Shown here in pieces: positions 36,061 through 48,590 of a stretch of 64,000 nucleotides of DNA. Positions within the stretch are counted from its first letter, which is position 1, and every line of letters begins with the position of its first letter. The notes under the pieces are model-generated. The model had not been told where the DNA came from and did not search any database. It saw only the letters and a program-made list of their open reading frames with translations. Both the position numbers and the translations under genes were made by a program. This stretch comes from Lunularia cruciata (taxonomy: Eukaryota; Streptophyta; Marchantiopsida; Lunulariales; Lunulariaceae): contig OX419755.1 of NCBI GenBank assembly GCA_948567375.1, positions 71,614,944-71,678,943 of the forward strand, in the 5' to 3' direction.

Positions 36061-37028
36061 AAGCCTTAACAGTGAAGATTTTAGCTAAGGTTCTAAAGAT
36101 AAGGTTATTAAGGTGCTAAGTTATGAGTCTAAACAGTTAGAGGAAGAGTTCATCACTTTGGATATAAAATATTTCTAGAAAATAACTTGATAAAGATTGT
36201 GACTTTTGAATAATTGTAAATGATTTTTTATCCTTAATCTATAGTGATGAAGGTATCATCAGAAAGATCTTTTTATATTGATAAAAATTGATCTTAACAA
36301 GTATAAAATTTTCACACAGTACTCAAATTTTAGATAAATCATCCTTATAATTCTGGATTCAAAAATCACAATATTTTGTATATCTAACTAAACTTACCAA
36401 ACTTAATTTTCCCAAAATTGTGAAAAGGATGTTTACCCCTTCATCAGGGTTTAGAATCTTGAACGCAAGATTTAAGATTAAGTAATCTCTATCTCTAACT
36501 GGGCCTAGTGGCGAAAGTTTTTGTTTTTAAACCATAAAAATTTTCTTCTAAGAATCTTGAAGGTAATCTCTAATAAAAAATAACATCATTAGGTTTCAAT
36601 CGAGTACTTTAATGGGTATATATGATATCGGAGTTTAGTTTCCAAAAAATATTGATGTGTACCTATAATTGATCAGAGAGCAATCATTAAGAGGACCTCT
36701 AAATTCGTTCCGTGTACTTCAAGAAATCTTAGATGTGAGTACATGACAAAAGAACTCCGAATGTTATCACTAAGAGAAACACCTCACAAAATATTATAGA
36801 TCCCCTCTGATATATTATAGAGGACCTATGAAGGTCAGCTATACAAATCTTATGGAATATCCATAAATATTACGGGATTTTTATGGATACCCCCAACAAC
36901 TTTTTATAATAATATGGAAGTCCATGATACATACCTCTCTATAGAAATTCACTCCAGCCTTTGCCTTTAATTTCCACTATCAATAAAAAAAATTAAAGAA
37001 TTTGATATCATGATATATCCCCCTTTAT
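36061..37028. other. AT-rich sequence without recognised features
   Basis: No coding signal. It runs up to the outer edge of the foldback element. Confidence 0.4.
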
Positions 37029-37420
37029 CATTCGATAAACATACTATCATTCTTTAAGTAAGAATTCACTAATACACTTAAATGATTCATCTTAGTGATA
37101 CCACTGTCTATTTTATTAGGGAATTCCGTCACACGGTGAAAAGGATAGTGTTAAAATGTTAATCTAATTGATAGTTAGAACATTACTGATAACTTGAACA
37201 TCAGGTTTGTAGCTAGGAATGGAAAACCAACTGTAATACAAACCTGCTGTTTAAGTCATCAGTAATGTTCTAATCATCAATTAGATTAACATTTTAGCAT
37301 TATCCTTTTCCCCGTGGGATGGAATTCCCTAATAGAATAGACAAGTGGCATCACTAAGATGAATCATTTAAGTTTATTACTGAATTTTTACTTAAAGAAT
37401 GGTAGCATCTTTACCGAATG
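37029..37420. repeat. 392-bp foldback (inverted repeat), MITE-like
   Basis: The left arm 37029-37211 and the right arm 37237-37420 are reverse complements with a few mismatches. They share cattcggtaaa at the tips, ctttaagtaa, aaatgattcatcttagtg, attagggaattcc, aacattactga and, next to the loop, caggtttgta. The spacer is about 25 bp. A transcript would fold into a hairpin of about 180 bp. It lies exactly where AT-rich repeat DNA gives way to the gene island. Confidence 0.85.
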
Positions 37421-40181
37421 CTACCGGAGCATATATCATAATATCAATTTCTTTATTTTTTATTGCACATCATACTTTTGCTACTTTTTTTTTGCACATC
37501 ATACTGTACCGTATTTTACTTTGCTTTCAGTTCCTTTTCAGATCACTACTCCAGCAAGGTTGATTATGAATGGATGTGACTAACCACCCTTGGAAGATTG
37601 CTTCCGTTGTGCTTCCAAAGTTTTGGATATGAAGGAGAATAATATCGACTACTTTCTTTCCAATGAAGTGTATGCTACTCTCCTTGTACTTCAACAACCA
37701 TGTTCACTGCGCTGCTTCAATTATGAAAAGCGAGAGTACTCGCACTATTCACAACATACATTCCACAGCGAACTGATTCTTACCGTTAAACTGATGGATT
37801 AAACCCACGTGAACATGGACAACAGAGAAGATAAAGGGGGTTAATCAGGGATGCAAGAAAGGAGGCAGCCAGAACTATGGATGTACTCCATGAGTTCAGG
37901 ACATTCCGTATGTATGTGCTTTTCACAAGACATGTGTTCGCCTTTGTTGCTGTTCCTTGTCGGTTTGTAAAGCGAACATCCTTGCAGAACCTGGGTTCCC
38001 CTAGGAAGACACATCTACAGTAATGGAACCACTTGCTTCAGGTAGTTGTGCAGGATACCATCGCAAATCTTTCAATGCTAAGTTTTGATTGAGCTCGCTG
38101 TCAGGTCGGCAAGGACAATGGGTTTTCATCGATCTGTTAAAGGGGTGAAAGCACAGGTTGGAGTCATATCCATATTGCTATGAATTAATTGATTGCGGCA
38201 GATTGCGTTCAAAGTGAATTACGGCATATGTCTTTTAAGTCTAGATCGGTTCTGTGACACGCACCACGATCATCTTTCATACACATAGTGGTGTAAACCT
38301 GACAATGGTATGCTGTATTGAACTTTGAACATTAAGTAGAACTCGAGTCCAAAGAGATCTGAAGAAAAGATAGATACCAAGTTTCATGGATCCACTGTGC
38401 TGTACATTTGAAGGATATTTGAGATGGTCTGAGTAATCTTCAGCCTTTGATGTTCACACTTCTGGATGCTTCAAAAATATGTCCGGCAGAATGAAGACAG
38501 GGGTCATAAAATTGGAGGCAGATGACGGGGAAAAGGGAGTAGATGTGGAGGGAAAGTGATTCTAGACCCGAGAAAAGGGGAAGCAGGGTGAGTAAAAGGA
38601 GAGGTAGGAAGAACAGAGAAGATGGGGAGAAAAAATGCACTCGAGGAAAAAGAAACATGAGAAGTCTACGCATTCGTAACTTGCAAAATTAGATTGTCCA
38701 GCTGTTGCAAAGGAAGAGAAAGACAGTGGTCAGTCTTGAACAGGATTAAGAGGGTCCTGGAATTTGCGAACACAGGAGCCCTTGGCGAGAACCTGCAAAG
38801 ATGATACTGGAGTGATCGTGACATGTTGTGCTGAGACAGAAAGACGAACGGAGAACAATTTCAGTGACTCAAACAACTAGAATAACGGGAAGATCAAACT
38901 CAAGTGATGGAAACTGAATTGAATTTACTACTCGTGCTCATGCAACGAAAGCAAACCGTGTGTGAAATCTCCAAGTTTGATCAGTGGAAGAAGCGTTGGA
39001 CTTCGATAGGTTGCCGGATGAATACTCTGATATTTCATCTACTACGCAGGTCTCAGTGACAGATTTTGCAGGTTACGGACTCTGCCTTGGGATTGAGCCT
39101 GAATTGCCTGAAACCTTCGAAACAAAACCAACACCAAGGTCAAGGCTGCGAACTGGAGGCAGCATAGCAGAACTTCTAGACAATGTGAATTATGCCTTCT
39201 CGCCGGAGTCAGCGCACCAAGGTTGAAATCATTTCAGTTTGAAACCCAAGACAGGAGCGGAAGCAAGGGGCAACGGACAATGGCGCAATTTAGTTGTACT
39301 CTTCCTTACTGAAAGAAAACTTGGTATGAAGAAACATGGTGATCAGTAGACTATCGTAGTCTAATCGAAGTTTCTTGGCTAAAAACACCACAACTTCCTC
39401 GATAAACTTTGAATGAACAAGCAGAAGAGCTTCAGCGAAGTAGGGCTCATAAACACAAAGAATAAGTACAGAGGGCACACATTGCTTAGATTGATTGTTT
39501 ATAGAGTTACACCATAAATACAAGTTACAATAGCGACCCCTACTGCTAGTTGAAAGGGGAGCTACACAAAAGTTTGCCATGCGTGCTACATCTTAAATAA
39601 CTTTTGAACATCTCGGGAATTCCTGTAGATTTGTGCTGCCTTCTTGCCAGATTAACTAATGCTTCTTGCAACTACTAAGAAGGAATTCGACGCCTAGCAC
39701 TGCATGGTGGAACTTGGAATTCGACTTGCGTCTCCTGATACGGATATGCGCGTGTTTCAATTTGTCCTCCCAGCTGTAACAGTTTCAGCCGCTTTAACTT
39801 TGGTTTCCTAAAATACAAGATCGATACTCTTCCGGACAACCAAAGGGGTATAAGAAGTCTGCTAGTCTCCGGTTAGAAACTTCCTGCGAGGGGAGCAGTA
39901 CCTTGATCCATGAAGTCCGTAAAGACGCCAGATTTCCAGTCTCGCAAGACTGCCAACTTGATTGGTTCCTCAAAGAAAACATTGCTCTGACAAAACATTG
40001 AACTCTGCTGTTAGCGAACGTTGATCAAGCACTTCTTTCGTTTGCTTGCTTGCTCTTAATAGGATCTGGACAAGGCTTGATTGATACAATTGCTCGTGAA
40101 AAAACTTTCGCACCTTCCACCCAGAGAACTCTGATTCCTAACACAGTACACGTGCCCCATCTATTCTACGCCCAGACAGTT
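37421..40181. other. Gene-island sequence, no firmly supported gene
   Basis: Balanced composition, unlike the AT-rich DNA to its left. Short open frames exist (37590-37802 plus, without ATG; 39290-39580 minus), but none is recognisable. A purine-rich tract spans about 38495-38660. The segment just left of 40182 is likely the 3' untranslated region of the BPS1-like gene. Confidence 0.4.
38984..39226 (+). CDS. Possible terminal exon, unknown protein
   Basis: An 80-codon open frame follows an in-frame stop. It has no ATG at its start, so if real it would be a 3' exon entered by splicing (AG at 38983-38984 or inside). The predicted end, SIAELLDNVNYAFSPES, is acidic and amphipathic and looks protein-like. 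No upstream exon was found and the family is not recognised. Chance is a fair alternative. Confidence 0.2.
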   Translation: MEEALDFDRLPDEYSDISSTTQVSVTDFAGYGLCLGIEPELPETFETKPTPRSRLRTGGSIAELLDNVNYAFSPESAHQG

Positions 40182-41222
40182 TCATCTTGTTGAACTGCTG
40201 ACAATATTCAGGAGCTTGTTGCGTCCTTCAACTATTTCATCAAATAGGTCATTGACGTGCCAATCGACGGCCTCTACCCCAGTCTGGAACTTCTGAGAAA
40301 TTTGTTTCAGAGTCAAAACATGTAGTCTAATTTTCCCTAAATCGTCAGTGGTCGGACCTGGTCCTCTCATTCCAGTTGTGATCAGGGATCGAATTTCATC
40401 CAGCGTGGTCTCCAAAACCTCCATTTCATTAGACAACATAGTGGTACACTTCCTGACACTCCGGGTTTTTGAAATCTCCTCGTTCACGCGCTGGTGCAAC
40501 TTCACTAGGGAGCAGGCCCAGGGTAGCCTCACGGAAACAACCTCAAGATTCAAAGACAGAATCGGCCCCGCATAAACAATGGCGGAGAGAAGTAATCGAC
40601 AAATGTAAGAGCTAGTAATCTTAGTGGCGAACAGGACGCCCCAAAATCCATTCCATTTCACAAACTTATTCTCAACATGCTTATCGCCGAGGTTGTTGAC
40701 AGTGAGCTTCCCTTCTGCTTCAATCTTCGAATCCATCAAATTCTTATGCTCATTCTCAATCCGAATCATTTCTTGCTTGCAAGCGTTCAGACCATGCAAA
40801 CCTCGTTGGCCCTGAGTTCTGAAGTTCGTCATCGTTTCCACAGATCTCGCGAACGCATCGGCCAACATCTGATACTGCTCTAGGCCGGAAACCCCGACTT
40901 TCAATACGTTGCAGACGTCTAGCAGTTTCACAGTCTCGTCCATGTATTCGTTCAGCCACTCTTCGCCTTTGGCACATATGGGGAGCCGCAACTTCTCGAT
41001 CAAAAGAAGTACTCCTGTATGAGACAATCTTAGTAGATCTATCCCCATCCCCAAAACGGCAAACGACAATCCATCCGTCGCGATGGCCTTCTCCAAATTA
41101 TCGAGGCCCTTGGTGAGGGTGGAGTAAAAATTGTTGACATCCTCGTTATAATGGTGGCAGAGCTTCCCTGCGCTGGGCTGGAAGCTCTGATGACGGAAAG
41201 GAAATAGTATCACCATCTTCAT
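40182..41222 (-). CDS. BYPASS1 (BPS1)-like protein
   Basis: A single-exon gene of 346 codons. The start is the ATG at 41222 (MKMVILFPFRHQSFQP); an upstream in-frame GTG is not used as a start in nuclear genes. Length and layout fit the plant BPS1/ROH1-like family (about 350 aa in Arabidopsis). The shared features are an N-terminal PFRHQSF segment (residues 8-14), a helical region with LTKGLDNLEKAI (37-47), the block EEWLNEYMDETVKLLDVCNVL (87-107, cited in part), a hydrophobic segment around 193-224 (FWGVLFATKI...YAGPI) and the C-terminal DLFDEIVEGRNKLL (325-338). In Arabidopsis BPS1 limits a root-derived mobile signal that arrests shoot growth; that role is not proven for this copy. The frame is intact and unbroken, in contrast with the surrounding fossils. 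Confidence 0.8.
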   Translation of the reverse strand: MKMVILFPFRHQSFQPSAGKLCHHYNEDVNNFYSTLTKGLDNLEKAIATDGLSFAVLGMGIDLLRLSHTGVLLLIEKLRLPICAKGEEWLNEYMDETVKLLDVCNVLKVGVSGLEQYQMLADAFARSVETMTNFRTQGQRGLHGLNACKQEMIRIENEHKNLMDSKIEAEGKLTVNNLGDKHVENKFVKWNGFWGVLFATKITSSYICRLLLSAIVYAGPILSLNLEVVSVRLPWACSLVKLHQRVNEEISKTRSVRKCTTMLSNEMEVLETTLDEIRSLITTGMRGPGPTTDDLGKIRLHVLTLKQISQKFQTGVEAVDWHVNDLFDEIVEGRNKLLNIVSSSTR

Positions 41223-43938
41223 GCAGTCAGAATCGACCACCTTTCAAGCCCTGACCTGGCCTGACCGAACCGATAGGTCAACTTTCTTGATTAGAGAATC
41301 ACACTCCAACCCTGTCTGTTCTTAACGAAAGCGTAAATTCAGAACAAGATTTCTGTCTGCTGGAAATCAACGCATCATATATCAGCAAAATTCAAGCACC
41401 CTGCGATGACGGTATACACGGCCTGTTACGGCGCACAACTTCCATCTCAACTCGTCCTCCACGAACAAATTCAGGTGCCTCCGTAACATGTGTGTCGAGG
41501 CACTCCCTGACTAGATTACACAAGAGTGCGTCTGTCGTGCCCTAACCCTCGTTTCTCCCAGTCTACTCAGCGCTCGCCGTGCCAATTCACATCGCAACTC
41601 CGCTTCGTTCTCGTAGAACTAGCTGTTGTTGATCGTGTTCCATGCCAACCATTCCTTCGTCGGCATGACAGATGCTTCGCTTCTCCATTGGCCAGCCGCT
41701 CCACTATACCCGTTGTTCTATTCGACTTTTGCGCACTTCTTTCTAGCTCTTCCGAACGCGACTACTGACGATTGAAGCCCGTCTTCCTTCAGTCTCTCTA
41801 TTTTTCGTTGTTCCCTCTGCTGCGTAAAACACGACAAAGACATTTCCCGCAGCCCAGAGCATCCCTCTTAATAGAACCGGGATTGTTTACGACGTCTTGC
41901 AGCCGCCTGCTAATCATCACCCGCCAGCGACGGTCGGTCCGCATAGTCAATGGCTATGGCTGCCGACTCCTCCTGCTTCGTCCTCTGCCCTCTTTCGCCT
42001 TCTGCTGCTCCACGCTAAACTGGCTACTGTAGCGACCGACGAATCCCTGGCTACTGTCACCGGTGCTTCCCAGCGCGACCGCCAGGTGTCCGCCTCTCAC
42101 GCGCTATCGTTTGTACCAGCCATCCGTCGCTATTACTTCTGTACTATTCTGTCAAGGCACAGATAGAGCTGTCTTCTCGTTCCTTCCAGCGCATCTTCCA
42201 AATGTACCAATATTTCCATGGACATTGATTCTCGTAGGTATTTAGTGTATGTTTATCTTCTGAAGACGAAGAGGAAGGAGCATGTGAACATACGTGAACA
42301 ATACACCGTATCATGGATCTGAAACTAAACTATAGCAGTTGATGAATACTATTCTGTTTCTGGATTCTTACCATCTCTCGTTGTTTTATTGTCCTGCTCA
42401 TTGTAAAGATTAACCTTTTCTATCAGAAGTGACGCTGGACTCTTTAGTTTGTTGCATAGTTTCACATCTCATCTTCGACCGATGAAGTATCTGAAGTTCC
42501 TACGCCATTGTCAGCGGGATGTATTTCTAGAAAGAGAGACAAGGAAATTAAAAAGCCAATTCTTTAACAGGTCTATAGTCACTCTTTGCTCGTGGATATC
42601 ACACGTTCTTTGAACCCTACTTCCCCCATACAAGACATATTATAGCTAGAGGCAAAGGTGTTGAATCCACTATTGTAAGGGAGCATAACACAAAAACACC
42701 TTGAACGGAAAGTTTGACTTAAGGGAAAGCCATAGAAAATAGAAGCTGGATCTTGTTAGCAAACAAAAAGGATTGTTTAACTGTGGAACGGAAAGTGGGT
42801 AAATTTTCCAGATAATGTGAGAACGCGTGGTGAGCATGGTAAGTATCTGAACTTTCTGTAAAAACAGTCAAATTTATAAAAGTCATGATCAATTCACGGA
42901 GAGAATGCAGCATATTCATCGGCCAACGGTTTATAAAACCATCTTCTTCTGCACCAAAATATACACTTTGCTTTTCATTCAGTTATTACAACAGAAAGAT
43001 CCTATTGACTACACAAGTTTCATTAGATCTTGAGTATGCGTGGAAGCAACGAGAAAACGCCTCCGTACCTTGACAGTACAGTGTTTGGGCCCCGTGCACA
43101 ATCAGTTTATATACATATATATATATCTATCGAGCGCAGTAGAATGCTCAGAAGGCACATAAAACAACAATTCAAATATGCTCGAGCTGCTAACCACCAA
43201 GTTTGTAGCTGAATCAGCCATATTTCAAGTACTTGAGCGTATGGGTCTCTTGTACTTACGTTATGAAATGCATCCCCACAACCATGGCATTCATCAATGA
43301 TGGATAAACTAGCTTGTAGTACAGATAAAGGCATACTCTTTTAAGAACCATACCAACCATACGCCTTGGCCAAGGAGCTTGACAATGAGACTATCAACTG
43401 TATCGTTCACTTAGATACTTGCAAGCATGATTTGCATGAAAGGAATGTTCTCTTACAACTTAGTCAAAATGTGATGAGATTTGCTCAACACAGCGTTTAA
43501 GTTGCCCCTTGACCACATGATGTAGCTTAAGGTTGAATTTCTACCCAATTTTTAAAAAGTAGTTTCCCCCCTAGATGATAATATACCTTCAGTGGCATGG
43601 ATTCTTATTGTAGTGACTTCACACGATCGTTTTCTGTTTATGGTCATCTTTTTGTCCTTTGCTCTACATAATTCCCCCGCTTACAGTAGTCTCCAACTTA
43701 TTGACTTCGATGCTACTAGTAATTTTCCTCCTTATTGAGAAATTTCAATGTGAGTGTGTCGTGAGTTCTTCCCTCGCAGCCTTGTAGTGAGTGCAGCGGA
43801 AACTTTTCCCCTCCTTGACAGGTAGTATACATGAGACTTTTTATATGTTGATCGACTTAATACTGGGATGAAGCATGCACGATATGAAATCCGTCAAGAT
43901 TGTTTGTTGATGCCTGCAATTCTCTCAAACGGTCCAGC
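41223..43938. other. Upstream region of the BPS1-like gene and intergenic DNA
   Basis: 41223 to about 41500 should hold the 5' untranslated region and promoter of the minus-strand BPS1-like gene. A GC-richer stretch at 41450-42230 has overlapping open frames on the plus strand (41526-41768, 41772-42032, 41897-42166), none recognisable. The rest shows only short TA-repeat runs (43112-43130). Confidence 0.35.
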
Positions 43939-44295
43939 TCACGTATCCAGCTCACGAGTTCCAAACATTCCATTGAGTCTGGGAACTCGAAGTGGTGCAG
44001 CCCTGTCTCGGCGCTGCCTGCTGCTTGTGGAGGCGTCTGCCTGCATGTCTACAGGTGGGTGGTGATTAGAATTTGAAGAGCTTTGAAACAGCTTTGGAAG
44101 AAATATGGAAAGCAAAGCCGTAAATGGTGAGGACGTGGAGATCTTTATTGATACAAAACGTCTACGTTGTGTCTCGAAAGGAGGCAACGAGAAGACGTAC
44201 GGTGGGTACATAGACAGCTGAGCGAGAACGCGTGAGAGTGGGTCATAAACTATGCTCTCTGAGGGACGTTTCGTGGTTGACGGCGGCGATGCCAT
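43939..44295 (-). CDS. Hypothetical 118-aa ORF
   Basis: ATG-started frame (MASPPSTTKRPSESIVYDPL) ending RELDT. Composition is Ser/Pro/Arg-rich and may be disordered or a targeting peptide. The family is not recognised. An alternative 38-codon frame on the plus strand (44104-44220, MESKAVNGEDVEIF) overlaps it, so the strand is uncertain. It lies at the end of the first gene island. Confidence 0.25.
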   Translation of the reverse strand: MASPPSTTKRPSESIVYDPLSRVLAQLSMYPPYVFSLPPFETQRRRFVSIKISTSSPFTALLSIFLPKLFQSSSNSNHHPPVDMQADASTSSRQRRDRAAPLRVPRLNGMFGTRELDT

Positions 44296-44340
44296 CTATC
44301 TATCTACCCATATGTACGGCTGCTACATAATGAGCATGAT

Positions 44341-44359
44341 GGGGTGGGGGTGGGGGTGG
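44341..44359 (+). other. G-run cluster, possible G-quadruplex
   Basis: GGGG, GGGGG, GGGGG and GG runs separated by single T residues. Three long runs plus a short one could form a two-layer quadruplex. Confidence 0.4.
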
Positions 44360-45204
44360 CAACGGACTCAGTCAGTCTCTATCTAACTTGTGAGATCCAA
44401 GAGGACAATGATAGGGATTCTCCATTACATATTTACGGAATTGCTAAGGATATCTTAGGGAAGTACTGCAGATTTCTTCTACGAATATTATTGAGTTCTA
44501 GCTCTATTCTAACTTCTTTGTCTCTCCTTGTATTGTTTGATAAGATCTTCCATTCCTTCTTGTGGTCTGTGAAAGTGAAATCATCTTTAACAAAAATTGA
44601 TGAGATAAATCCTTAGATATTAAAGGCAGACAAAATGGAGAGGTTACAAAATGAATGAACCATATGTTTTTATTTAGGACACCAGAATTGCATGGTTAAT
44701 ATATCTGTCAAACATCCATACAAAAGTTATTCTTTAGAGCTATAATTTGTAGTCTCATTGATAAATTGTTTGAAATATATTATAGGAGTGAGAACAATAC
44801 CTTTACGACCAAGTATGGTAGATTTTTTATAAAATATATTAAATGTCTTGATATCTATGAGTACATTTTATAAGAAATTTAGAAAAAGGATATTTTTACA
44901 TTTTATCTCTATATAAAATAGGAAATTATATTAATAAATGTAATTATATTTTATAATAAATTTAAAATTTTCTGATTTTTTTACATTTTTACACCCTCAA
45001 ATATATTATATATATAATCAAGTCCACTCTAGAAAACTTCAATCACTTCTTTTGGAAATTTCCATGTCAACATTAAACATCAAGGTTATAGAATTAGAGT
45101 AAATCTTTTAGTAGTTTATTTTCAATCTAGTCACTATTACATCCATCATCAAAATCATAGAGTGAGATGTTTCATAAACATGCATTACATCCTCTATGTG
45201 GTGA
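44360..45204. other. AT-rich sequence left of the non-LTR element
   Basis: No gene is recognised. From about 45110 to 45200 it carries a segment similar to 55109-55195 (see the repeat entry). Confidence 0.4.
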
Positions 45205-45225
45205 TATTTAGACCTTCTAATGAAC
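45110..45225. repeat. Flanking direct repeat, left copy
   Basis: ttagaccttctaat (45208-45221) recurs at 55096-55109. The preceding segment (tttcaatc...atagagtgagatg, 45119-45160) matches the sequence that follows the right copy (tttcaatcc...atagagcgagatg, 55117-55165). The 14-18 bp core could be a target-site duplication of the non-LTR element. Confidence 0.45.
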
Positions 45226-46639
45226 TACTTTCCATTTTATCTCTTTGGTCTTGGTACAGCTTCATCAAGAAGAGAGTGAACAAAAGAGGGCAAAATGAGG
45301 AGAGGATATTCTAGAGTTTAAGAGAGCTCATTTGCATACCTCATTGGAGTGAATAGTTGATTTTGTTTGCTTTTCAATTTTGGTTCCATTGGTACCTAGC
45401 TTGAAAGCTATGGAGAATAGAATATAAAGTTATGAGTACTATTAGGGTTTAGAGTGACTACTTCACATTTAGAGCGATGGATCTGGAATTTTCATTTTGA
45501 ATCTCTTTGTATTCATGCTTGAGCTCCATGGTAACTTAGTTTTAAAATTTTGGAGATGGAAATTGAAAGTTATGAGAGTTTATAATTTTTAGTGTTTAGA
45601 GAGAGATTGTTTTTACTCTTGTGAGTTGGGATGTGAATGGTTGTGATTTTGTAGGTATGAAGAGATCTGGAGAAGAGCATTGTGTGTTACAATTGTTATT
45701 CTTGTTCTAACCATGGCTACACTTCTCCATATGGGGCCGCTTATAGTGGCTCGGGGTACACCATGTTTGTGTGTCATCAATGCTTTACCTCGCAAGGGGT
45801 AAAGATCTATGTGGGAAGGATGCACAAGGACTATGATTGGACCACTTGGGATGCTCATGTGAGATGAACGACCACATCGATAGTGGTGACACTTGAGATT
45901 ACACATGCTTCCTCTATCCATGTGTTGGCCATTTTAGGGATACTGATTGAGTTGTGAGAATGGTTAGCTTCTTAGGCAGGTTGTATTTTGGGGTTACTCA
46001 AGACTAGTTTTCCATATCCAACTCTATTCCATAGGCTACCCCATACATTCTATGATGAGGCTAGATAGGCTCTTTGCCTACCAATTGATCGTTTGGCACG
46101 TGATCCCTTGGACAAGTTAGCATGGTTCTTATTCCTCTTACTCCCTTGATGGTGCCTTTGTTATGCTAGAAGGAGATGTGTGAGGCATAGAGAGGTGGTT
46201 GCTAGATTTTGTCAATTTTTAGCAAGAGATTGGGTTGCTCTATAGGAGGAGTTGGTTAGGGTTGCATATTCTAGGAGACAAATTCTGCCATAGGATACCA
46301 TAAAGTCCACTCAATTATAATAGTGTAGGACATTTGGTCAGGCAAGAGAGTTTAGTAGAGCAGTATGAGCACTACATCCTTTGTCTATGGCTAATCCCAC
46401 TAATGAGACTATGTATTCCCTATGCTCACTATACCCTATGGCAAGAGAGAGAGAGTATAATAAGAGGTCTTAGATTATTAACTTAAGTAGTTTTTAGGTG
46501 GATGTAGTATTAGCAAGAGGAGATATTCCTACATCAGTTAGTCTTGTGTTAGGGGCTAGTCAACTTCTTGTGATGGAGAAGGGCACAAGAGCATTAGACC
46601 AATTGATATTGTAGAGATCTTTTTGCATTTAGTTAGCCA

Positions 46640-47420
46640 CACCATTGTCCTCCAACATCAATCTCACTTCCAAGAGCACCTCAATCCATATCAGTTTGGA
46701 GTAGCTACACCTAGAGGTTGTGAAGCTATTTCTTTAAGCATCAAGGCAATCCTAGATATCCATCTGGAGTGGGTTGTCCTATATGTGGATTTTGAGAATA
46801 ATTTTAATAGCATCTCTCAAGCATCTATATTTAGAGAGCTTAGTGAGACCGGTGAATCCTTGGTGAGTTTGATTCCCTTTGTGTGATTGTTATATGGCTC
46901 TTCTACCTCCCTTTACTACCAATATGGGAAGTCACAAGAGGGAGTCACCATCTTGGAGTTGATTGGAAGACATAATGGTTACATAATAGGGAGATCTTAT
47001 AGGAGGACCTTTGTTTCCTATGGCTCACTTCAAATCTCTCTTATCTACTACTTTAGCCATGCTAGGTTGTGTATTTCTCTCCTTAGCAAACAATACACAC
47101 ATTGGGAGTCCCATATATCAGATTAAGTAGACTTTGATCATTTGACTACCAAGCTACATCTTGTAGGCTTGAGAGTCAAGGTGTCAAAGTGCAGAGCACG
47201 GTCCTCTTTAGGTATCCCTCCCCACCTTGAGCTACAAGAGGGGTGTGTCATATCTACATATGGACTATGTATTCTTGGAGTGCTAGTAAGATCCAAGGAT
47301 TTTGTCACATGCTTCTTAGATGCTATTCTTATAGAGGATATTGTCCATGTGGATGACCTTCCTCTACTAGGAGATCCACAAGTGGCATTTGGTGTTCTTT
47401 CCTTTAGTATTACCAATTGA
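46640..47420 (+). pseudogene. RT domain of the LINE-like element
   Basis: Blocks in order are NPYQFGVATPRGCEA (46696-46740), VVLYVDFENNFNSIS (46768-46812, the first catalytic aspartate region) and LANNTHIG (47083-47106) where relatives have LADDTHI. The two catalytic aspartates are therefore both Asn (codons 47089-47094). After it come VGLRVKVSKCRA and YGLCILGVL. A stop and a frame change fall between the second and third blocks. The copy cannot encode an active enzyme. Confidence 0.65.
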
Positions 47421-48163
47421 CCGGCTTACCTTCTCCACACGGTTCTTCCTTCCTTGACTTTCCTATCATGTTTGAGGGCTTTTGATAGGAGGATTATTGG
47501 AGTCTTTGTGATATCATTGGAGCAAGGACATTTGAGTGTGAGTGACAAGGGATTTGGCATGTAGATAGACATCTCTACCAATCTTGTGTATAGGGGTAGG
47601 CCTATTATCTATGGAAGAGATAGCACCTATAGCATTTTTGGGTAATTGTGCTCTCTTGGCACCCTTACTTTCTTCTCATTTTGTGGTTGTTGATAGGCCA
47701 ATTTTGGAAACTTGTGTGAGTGAGTTCTTCGGAGGAGGGATGTTTTTCTCTCCAAGTGTTTTTGTAGCAGACAAGAGATGGTCTATCTCCATGGTCAAGG
47801 GAGGACCTTCCATCCTGTGCTTCACTACTATCAAATTGGACCAAAGGTTTGTAGTCCTCCTTGATGGAGCAATAATATCAGCATATGCTACATTCTCTTG
47901 TAGTTGACTTGTCCATTCCTTGGGCCACAAGTGCACGTCTTTGTTGTTGCTCTTGCAAGGATGCAAGCTCTTGAATCCTAGCTTGATAGTGCATTAGGGC
48001 ATTTTGACTTGCACTAGCCACTTTCTCCACAATGATGAGGTTCTACCTAGGTTTGGTCCGCCAGTCTACATCTATGTTACTCACTTGTGAGTGTGGTTCT
48101 ACATTAGATGCAGCAGCGGTCCATATGACACAATTTTCTTATGGAGGACAAAAGATAGCTACT

Positions 48164-48590
48164 TGTAACAATATGGAATTTACAAACAAATTAGTTGAGA
48201 CTAATGAAGAAGCAAATAGGCCAAATTAGCCAAGAATTATAAGAATATTTTAGAAGCATCCAAGAAGCTACTTGGTATCTTCCAAGTAATGTGTATGCCA
48301 AGTGGTGACTTCTAGAAGAAGCTTCTTGGGAAGCTTCTTGGCTAGTTAGCTTGCATGCCAAGTAGGTAGGTGGCTTCTAGAAGGAAGTTTCTTGAGAAGC
48401 TTCCTAGTTATCTTACCTTGCATTCTAAGAAGATGGTTTTTAGGAAGCTTCTCAAGCGCCTTGTATGTTTCCTATAAATAAAAAAGCCCATGATCATGCT
48501 AAGCATCTAGAGTTTCCCTTGTTCAAGAATCACAATGTGATCTTTCACTCCAATCTTCCATTCTTTTATTTCTATCCTTGGTCTTTTACA
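48164..48590 (+). repeat. 5' LTR of G2
   Basis: TGTAACAATATGG to GTCTTTTACA, 427 bp. It contains several internal copies of agaagcttcttgg-type words and a TATAAATA (near 48474) that would serve as promoter. The primer-binding-like TGTTATCAAAGC follows one base later. Confidence 0.85.

Noticed and set aside
45682-45867. Host zinc-finger gene (Cys-rich frame)
   Set aside because: Its position and orientation fit the N-terminal part of the LINE-like element, whose later blocks follow on the same strand.
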